In this document: in pieces, positions 61,457-64,000 of the stretch
How positions within the stretch are numbered: position 1 is the first letter of the stretch
How the letters are laid out: each line of letters begins with the position of its first letter
NCBI RefSeq assembly: GCF_001005725.1
Contig: NZ_LBIC01000004.1
Location: forward strand, 248,001 to 312,000
Direction of reading: 5' to 3'
From: Sphingobium chungbukense
Lineage (GTDB): Bacteria; Pseudomonadota; Alphaproteobacteria; Sphingomonadales; Sphingomonadaceae
Length of the DNA: 64,000 nucleotides
Program-made: the position numbers and the translations under genes
The notes under the pieces: generated by a model
What the model saw: only the letters and a program-made list of their open reading frames with translations
The model's database searches: none
What the model was told of the DNA's origin: nothing

Positions 61457-62932
61457 TTATCCGGCCAATTGGCGCGCGATCAGTGCATCCCATCGGGCCA
61501 GCCTTTCCGTCCGCCTGCCCACGGCCATGGCAGGCGTGAAACGGGTCATGACGGTCCCCATCGCCGCCGCCGCCCTTTCCAGCGAGGGGTGCAGGCCGCA
61601 ACCCACCGCCGCGAGCATCGCTGCTCCCTTGGCGGTGGTCTCGACATCGGCAGGGCGGTCGACGGCCAGGTCGAGCATGTCCGCCAGATCCTGCGCGATC
61701 CAGTCGTTCGCGCTCATCCCGCCGTCGATCCGCAGCATGCGCCACCCTGCCCCATCGGCCGCGAAGGCACCGGCCAGATCGCACAGCTGATGCGACAGGG
61801 ATTCAAGCGCCGCCCGCACGATATGCGCCCGGCCGGTCCCCTGCGTCAGCCCGCTGATGACCCCTGTCGCATCCGGCCGCCAATGCGGCGCGCCCAGTCC
61901 CGCCAGCGCGGGCAGCATCATGACCCCGCCATTGTCGGGTACGGAACGCGCCAGTGCCTCCGTCTCCTCCGCGCTGGCGATCAGGCCGAGCTGGTCGCGC
62001 AGCCACTGGATCAGGCTGCCCGCGACGAACACCGATCCTTCCAGCGCATAGACGCGTTCCCCCGACAGCCGGTAGAGCAGGGTCCCGAGCAGCCGGTTGT
62101 GCGACACCGGAACCACGCCTCCCCGATTGGCGAGGATGAAGGCCCCGGTGCCCAGCGTCGCCTTGGCATCGCCGGGCGTCAGGCAGGCCTGGCCGATGGT
62201 CGCCGCCTGCTGGTCGCCCGCGAGGCCCCGGATCGGGATAGGCAGCCCGAACCATTCCGCCAGCGTCTCGCCAAAGGGCCCCGCATTGTCGCTTATCTCC
62301 GGCAGGGCCTGGCGGGGCACGCCGAAGAGATCGCACAATTCCGCGTCCCAACCTTCGCCGGCCAGCGCCATGAGCTGGGTGCGGCTGGCATTGCTGGCGT
62401 CGCTGATGTGCAGCCCGCCGGTCAGCTTCCACACCAGCCAGCTTTCCATCGTGCCGAAGGCCAGCGAAGCGCCCGCCGCCCTCAGCGCGGGTTCATGATC
62501 CAGCAGCCAGCGCATCTTGGTGGCGGAGAAATAGGGATCGATCACCAGCCCGGTGCGCCGCTGGACCGTCGCCTCATGCCCGGCCTCCCGCAGCGCCGTG
62601 CAATGGTCGGCAGTGCGGCGATCCTGCCAGACGATGGCGCGGGCCAGCGGAGCGCCCGTTCGCCGGTCCCAGGCGACCACCGTCTCGCGCTGGTTGGTGA
62701 TACCGATGGCGGCGATGCGATCCGGCCCGCCGGCCTGTTCGACCATCCGCCGCGCGCAGTCCAGCGTCCGGTTCCAGATTTCGATGGCATCATGCTCGAC
62801 CCAGCCGGGCTGCGGATAATATTGCGTGATCTCCGCCTGCGCCACGCCCAGCCGTCCGCCGTCCGGGGCATAGAGCATGGCCCGCGTCGAGGTGGTGCCC
62901 TCATCCAGCACCAGGATCAGCCGGTCGTTCAT
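61457..62932 (-). CDS. glpK: glycerol kinase
   Basis: Phosphorylates glycerol to glycerol 3-phosphate with ATP. 491 residues of the FGGY kinase fold: ILVLDEGTTSTRAMLY at the N-terminus, IGITNQRETVVAWDRRTGAPLARAIVWQDRRT with the active-site residues, and GVISGLTQGTGRAHIVRAALESLSHQL before the final ATPase half (LRIDGGMSANDW). The stop of glpD overlaps its start by four bases, so the two form the glycerol catabolic operon, glpD first. Confidence 0.95.
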   Translation of the reverse strand: MNDRLILVLDEGTTSTRAMLYAPDGGRLGVAQAEITQYYPQPGWVEHDAIEIWNRTLDCARRMVEQAGGPDRIAAIGITNQRETVVAWDRRTGAPLARAIVWQDRRTADHCTALREAGHEATVQRRTGLVIDPYFSATKMRWLLDHEPALRAAGASLAFGTMESWLVWKLTGGLHISDASNASRTQLMALAGEGWDAELCDLFGVPRQALPEISDNAGPFGETLAEWFGLPIPIRGLAGDQQAATIGQACLTPGDAKATLGTGAFILANRGGVVPVSHNRLLGTLLYRLSGERVYALEGSVFVAGSLIQWLRDQLGLIASAEETEALARSVPDNGGVMMLPALAGLGAPHWRPDATGVISGLTQGTGRAHIVRAALESLSHQLCDLAGAFAADGAGWRMLRIDGGMSANDWIAQDLADMLDLAVDRPADVETTAKGAAMLAAVGCGLHPSLERAAAAMGTVMTRFTPAMAVGRRTERLARWDALIARQLAG

Positions 62933-64000
62933 CCCCCCTCCTCCAGCCAGTTTTCCAGCCGTGCTTTCTGTACCGCGTCAAGGCGCAGGCCCAGTTTCGT
63001 GCGACGCCACAAGATATCCTCGGCGCTGGCCGCCCATTCACGGGTCTTCAGATAACGGATTTCGGCCTGGGTCAGCCCATGGCCGAAATGGACGCCCAAT
63101 GCCGCCATGTCCTGCGCATCCCCCAGCCAGTCCCGCGCCCGCGTGCCATAGGCGCAGGCAATCCGCTGAAGCGATGCATAGTCGAGAAAGGGATAGTCGC
63201 AGCCCAGATCGGCGATCAGTTGATCCAGCCCCTTCATCGGGAAATCACCGCCGGGCAAGGGGGCGTCCGCCGTCCAGTCGCCGCCCGACAGGCCCGGCAG
63301 ATGGGATTTCAGCATCTCCACTGCCTCGGCCGCGAGATGACGATAGGTGGTGATCTTGCCACCGAAGACGCTGAGCAGCGGCGCCTCCCCCTCCCCACCC
63401 TCCAGTTCGAGCCGATAGCCGCGCGTCGCCGCCTCCGGCCGGCCGGAGCCGTCATCGACCAGCGGACGTATCCCGGCATAGGACCAGAGCACATCCTCCG
63501 GTCCGATCGACCGCGCGAAATAGCGGTTCGCGCCTTCGCAGAGATAGGCAATCTCCTCCTCGTCCGGCTGCGGTCGATCGACCGGACCGTCATGATCGCG
63601 GTCGGTCGTGCCGATCAGCGTGAAGTCGCGCTGATAGGGAATGGCAAAGAAGATACGGCCGTCGGGCAACTGGAAGAAATAAGCGAAACCATGGTCGAAT
63701 AGCCGCCGCACGACGATATGCGAGCCCCGTACCAGACGCATGCGCCGGTCGCTGCCCTCCTGCGCGCGGTGCAGCAGGTCCAGCACTGACGGCCCCGCCG
63801 CGTTGACCACCGCGCGTGCCCGGAAATGCGCGTGCGGTGTCCGGATCGTCCAGAGGCCGTCCGCCCTTTCCAGCCGAAGCGCCTCCGTCCGAGGACGGAT
63901 ATCGGCCCCCCGGTCCGCCGCATCGCGCGCATTCAGGATGACCAGCCGGGCGTCATCGACGCAGCCGTCCGAATAGATGTAGGCCTTGCGAAAACCGCGC
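62929..64000 (-). CDS. glpD: glycerol-3-phosphate dehydrogenase (aerobic, N-terminus beyond the window)
   Basis: FAD-dependent oxidation of glycerol 3-phosphate to dihydroxyacetone phosphate at the membrane. The frame is open to the right edge, so the FAD-binding N-terminus is missing. Visible family segments are RGFRKAYIYSDGCVDDARLVILNARDA, VVNAAGPSVLDLL, RGSHIVVRRLF, YQRDFTLIGTTDRDHDGPVD and FGGKITTYRHLAAEAVEML; the C-terminal helical domain ends LDAVQKARLENWLEEGG. Upstream of glpK with a four-base overlap. Confidence 0.94.
   Translation of the reverse strand, partial: RGFRKAYIYSDGCVDDARLVILNARDAADRGADIRPRTEALRLERADGLWTIRTPHAHFRARAVVNAAGPSVLDLLHRAQEGSDRRMRLVRGSHIVVRRLFDHGFAYFFQLPDGRIFFAIPYQRDFTLIGTTDRDHDGPVDRPQPDEEEIAYLCEGANRYFARSIGPEDVLWSYAGIRPLVDDGSGRPEAATRGYRLELEGGEGEAPLLSVFGGKITTYRHLAAEAVEMLKSHLPGLSGGDWTADAPLPGGDFPMKGLDQLIADLGCDYPFLDYASLQRIACAYGTRARDWLGDAQDMAALGVHFGHGLTQAEIRYLKTREWAASAEDILWRRTKLGLRLDAVQKARLENWLEEGG

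Overview
This is a GC-rich chromosomal window from an alphaproteobacterium, most likely a sphingomonad (Sphingobium, Sphingomonas or a relative). The basis is the protein families and gene orders: tonB-exbB-exbD-exbD, an exosortase-A-type glycosyltransferase beside an O-glycosylation ligase, rpmH-rnpA-yidD-yidC-engB, hom next to glpX, dnaK-dnaJ behind an alphaproteobacterial-type RpoH promoter, and EgtB/EgtD. It is mostly core genome. I see no rRNA, tRNA, CRISPR array, complete prophage or insertion sequence.

Layout. 0-5 kb: the end of a Crp/Fnr regulator, an HNH nuclease, gluQ, a HIG1 protein, a cobalamin adenosyltransferase, a diguanylate cyclase, an HExxH protein and a PCu(A)C copper chaperone. 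5-9.7 kb: dnaK-dnaJ, a two-hairpin repeat and an amino-acid permease. 9.9-16.6 kb: egtB-egtD (ergothioneine), a DUF1176 protein, a nucleoside transporter and typA. 16.8-25.2 kb: TelA/XpaC-type proteins, a PilZ protein, a lipoprotein methyltransferase, prfB, a PBP1A-type penicillin-binding protein and an amidase. 25.7-34.6 kb: RNase E, an M48 peptidase, a DsbA-like protein, the rpmH-rnpA-yidD-yidC-engB cluster and a PhnA-like protein. 34.6-40.2 kb: a 2H phosphoesterase, cstA-ybdD, XdhC, and an S24 regulator divergent from a two-gene small-protein operon. 40.2-46.9 kb: an exosortase-A-type polysaccharide/glycosylation island, topoisomerase IB and an MscS channel. 47-51.6 kb: a dipeptide epimerase, a broken methyltransferase whose 3' end is fused to an anti-sigma-like segment, and an ABC exporter. 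51.8-55 kb: PilZ and the TonB energising operon. 55-64 kb: homoserine dehydrogenase, glpX, a MerC protein, a MASE1-PAS-GGDEF cyclase and glpK-glpD (running off the end).

Shared themes. Two GGDEF enzymes with I-sites and two PilZ proteins give a c-di-GMP layer; one GGDEF gene and one PilZ gene have a CtrA-type half-site 67-77 bases upstream of their starts. Protein folding and envelope biogenesis dominate (DnaK/J, YidC/YidD, a PBP, an amidase, M48, DsbA, TonB/Exb). glpK, glpD and glpX join glycerol use to gluconeogenesis.

The least ordinary material is: the S24 regulator with a palindromic operator facing a tiny coupled operon; the methyltransferase/anti-sigma chimera; rpmH lying out of frame inside an extended rnpA frame, as in Thermus; two families of intergenic hairpin repeats, one of which has entered the 3' end of rnpA; a candidate SOS box ahead of the 2H phosphoesterase; and small coupled membrane ORFs. 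None of these proves a new system; the S24 module and the chimera deserve checking first.
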